Part shown: positions 4,988-6,651 of the stretch, in pieces
Layout of the letters: every line of letters begins with the position of its first letter
Position numbering within the stretch: position 1 is the first letter of the stretch
Assembly (NCBI GenBank): GCA_934654515.1
Contig: CAKUGA010000060.1
Span: 1-6,651, forward strand
Direction of reading: 5' to 3'
From: an uncultured Collinsella sp.
Lineage (GTDB): Bacteria; Actinomycetota; Coriobacteriia; Coriobacteriales; Coriobacteriaceae
Length of the DNA stretch: 6,651 nt
Translations under genes and position numbers: made by a program
Notes under the pieces: model-generated
Databases searched by the model: none
Told to the model about the DNA's origin: nothing
The model's input: only the letters and a program-made list of their open reading frames with translations

Positions 4988-6463
4988 ATGAACGAAAACG
5001 AGCTGGCTAATCTGCTCGAGTCTTTAAGGCGCATGGGTTCGGATGACCTTAACGTCGAAGTTAAGGAGAGCGCCACGACGCTTTCTCGCGATGTGTGGGA
5101 AACAGTGAGCGCGTTCGCAAATACTGCCGGCGGAATCATTGTGCTCGGAGTGAGTGAGCGCGCAGGTTTTGTCCCGGTTGAGAACTTCGAGACCGAGAAG
5201 GTGCTCAACCAATTTGTCGCAGGCATGGGCGATGCGGGCGGCCGAGGAAAGCTGGCCAATCCGCCCAAATACACGATTGAGCGAGTGGAGCTCCAGGGCA
5301 CCATTGTTCTCGTTATCACGATTGAGGAGCTCGATCCGTCGAGCAAGCCCTGCTATGTAATAGAGCGCGGCGCCCAGGGCGGCAGCTACAAGCGCATCGA
5401 CGACAAAGACGTGCCGCTTTCATCGACCGAGGTGCTCGCGTTGGCGTCATACGAACGGACGAGCCCGAGCGATCGCGACGCGGTGCCGGGTGCGGGCGCA
5501 GATGACCTCGACGAACCATTGGTCGACCGCACGATAGAGCGCGCTTTCTCATTGACGCCCCGGGCAATGCGCGGCGCGTCGGACGAGAAAACGAAGCTGG
5601 AGCGCCTAAATATCTTTGATTCCCAAGGTAACGTCACTAAGGCCGGACTCTTGGCTGTGGGCACCTACCCGCAGCAGTTCTATCCCAAGCTCTTTATTGA
5701 TGTGGCCGTCCATGTCGGGACCCAGAAAGGCGCGGCGGGATCGCTGAGGTTCATGGACCGCACAATCTGCGAGGGAACGTTGGGCGAGATGATCTCGGAT
5801 GCTGTCGCGGCTGTCGCCAAGAATTTGCGGCGAACCTCGACCGTCCAGGGCGTCTCGCGTGCTGACTCGCTGGAGATCCCCGAGGAGGTCTTGCGCGAGG
5901 CGATTGCCAACGCGGTGATTCACAGGGAATACGGGGACCGCTTCTGTGGGCAATCGATTGCCGTCGACGTCTTTGACGATCGTGTCGAAGTGACAAACCC
6001 CGGCGGTCTATACGGAGGAAAGACTCGCGAGAACTTGTTTGACGGCAGCTCTCGATGCCGTAACGCGACGCTCGTGAAACTCATGTCGATTGTCCCGCTG
6101 CCGGATGGCGCAGGTTCGCCGGCTGAGGGCAATGGCTCGGGCATTCCGATGATGATCGATGCCATGCGTGCGCATGGTTTGGCCGAGCCCCTGTTCTGCC
6201 CGGGATTCGATCGGTTCAAGGTCGTACTTTACCGTTCAAAGATCGAGCCGGTCGATCACGGCGGGGACTTAATCGTGACGGCGCTCAAGCGTTATGGCGA
6301 ATTGGGGACGCGCGAGCTGGTAGAGCACACGGGGCTTACCATCTCCCAGGTTAGGTCGCGCGTCAACGCGCTCATTGCCCAAGGCGAGCTTGAGCCCACA
6401 GCGCCAGCGACGAGCCGCAACCGCAAGTATCGACTGTCAGAGCGCGCAGAGCAGATGTGCTAG
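4988..6463 (+). CDS. AlbA_2 (Schlafen-type) domain / GHKL ATPase / winged-helix putative transcriptional regulator
   Basis: The 491-residue product has the layout of the COG2865 group of putative transcriptional regulators. Residues about 15-135 form an AlbA_2 (Schlafen AlbA) domain, recognisable from NVEVKES at 22-28 and FANTAGGIIVLGVSE at 43-57. Residues about 295-415 form a GHKL-type ATP-binding module: N-box EAIANAVIHREY at 304-315, G1-like VEVTNPGG at 333-340, and G2-like EGNGSGIPMM at 380-389. Residues about 426-484 look like a winged helix, with recognition-helix candidate TISQVRSRVNALIAQG (451-466) and a basic wing SRNRKYRLS. No membrane segment or signal peptide is seen. Its targets and biological role are unknown. 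The gene stands alone, and its start is preceded by two arrays of GAGAGATAA boxes that are natural candidates for its own binding sites. Some AlbA_2 proteins occur in defence or mobile regions, but nothing else here supports that role. Confidence 0.88.
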   Translation: MNENELANLLESLRRMGSDDLNVEVKESATTLSRDVWETVSAFANTAGGIIVLGVSERAGFVPVENFETEKVLNQFVAGMGDAGGRGKLANPPKYTIERVELQGTIVLVITIEELDPSSKPCYVIERGAQGGSYKRIDDKDVPLSSTEVLALASYERTSPSDRDAVPGAGADDLDEPLVDRTIERAFSLTPRAMRGASDEKTKLERLNIFDSQGNVTKAGLLAVGTYPQQFYPKLFIDVAVHVGTQKGAAGSLRFMDRTICEGTLGEMISDAVAAVAKNLRRTSTVQGVSRADSLEIPEEVLREAIANAVIHREYGDRFCGQSIAVDVFDDRVEVTNPGGLYGGKTRENLFDGSSRCRNATLVKLMSIVPLPDGAGSPAEGNGSGIPMMIDAMRAHGLAEPLFCPGFDRFKVVLYRSKIEPVDHGGDLIVTALKRYGELGTRELVEHTGLTISQVRSRVNALIAQGELEPTAPATSRNRKYRLSERAEQMC

Positions 6464-6535
6464 CGGTTGCTGGCGGCGGTGGCCTTGCATTCCGTGCGCC
6501 CTGCCCCCACCATCCCGCCATTTCGCGCACCCTGC

Positions 6536-6550
6536 GCTGCAACCTGCAGC
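6536..6550. promoter_or_regulatory. Inverted repeat over the candidate -35 region of the next gene
   Basis: GCTGCA (6536-6541) and TGCAGC (6545-6550) are perfectly complementary with a 3-base gap. A second overlapping pair, CCTGC/GCAGG (6543-6547 and 6554-6558), follows. Position over the -35/spacer suggests an operator. There is no T run, so it is not a terminator for the upstream gene. Confidence 0.35.
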
Positions 6551-6564
6551 AAAGCAGGTACAAT
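6537..6564 (+). promoter_or_regulatory. Candidate promoter for the gene starting at 6623
   Basis: TACAAT at 6559-6564 matches the -10 consensus at 5 of 6. A weak -35 (CTGCAA, 6537-6542, 3 of 6) lies 16 bases upstream. It would give a leader of about 52 bases. Confidence 0.45.
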
Positions 6565-6622
6565 AGCCCAATGTGCATCGCGCACGACGATGATATCGGC
6601 GCCCGCGACTGGGGGAGAATAC

Positions 6623-6651
6623 ATGGCAGAGCAACAGATAACGCCGGGGAC
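6623..6651 (+). CDS. Start of an unidentified CDS (3' end outside window)
   Basis: An ATG at 6623 is preceded by GGGGGAG (6611-6617) with a 5-base spacer and by a TACAAT -10 candidate about 60 bases upstream. Nine codons are visible, reading MAEQQITPG, which is too short to assign a family. The good RBS and the upstream promoter make a real gene start likely. Confidence 0.6.

Overview
The window looks like chromosomal DNA from a GC-rich Gram-positive actinobacterium. A gut Coriobacteriia member such as Collinsella is my best guess, from overall composition, protein flavour and the intergenic hairpin repeats. This is inference, not a database result. Four genes can be read with good support and a fifth only begins at the right edge. 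I see no tRNA, rRNA, CRISPR array, transposase or integrase.

Layout. Positions 1-401 (+) are the C-terminal end of a MetA-type homoserine O-acyltransferase. The gap at 402-593 separates two convergent genes and holds a structured repeat element. Positions 594-1190 (-) encode 5-formyltetrahydrofolate cyclo-ligase. A 136-base gap (1191-1326) holds two REP-like hairpins in inverted orientation. Positions 1327-4386 (-) encode a 1019-residue M16C zinc peptidase of the PreP type, probably transcribed together with the cyclo-ligase. The long divergent region 4387-4987 carries the M16 promoter region, a second copy of the structured repeat element, and two 70-bp direct repeats rich in GAGAGATAA that bracket an AT-rich candidate promoter. 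Positions 4988-6463 (+) encode an AlbA_2/GHKL-ATPase/winged-helix regulator. Positions 6464-6622 hold a candidate promoter, and a new CDS starts at 6623.

How it fits together. MetA (methionine biosynthesis) and the cyclo-ligase (folate one-carbon pool) are ordinary housekeeping genes, and the M16C peptidase is a cytosolic oligopeptide-degrading enzyme. The accessory part is the AlbA_2/GHKL regulator with its elaborate upstream region. Two 70-bp repeats each contain three GAGAGATAA boxes at identical 19/13-base spacing, one on either side of the candidate promoter. This suggests an autoregulated switch, possibly involving DNA looping. The most unusual non-coding feature is the structured element present at 452-574 and 4531-4680. 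The two copies keep identical spacing of their GTGGAWAAT boxes, while the central stem has changed sequence and stayed self-complementary, which points to selection for structure.
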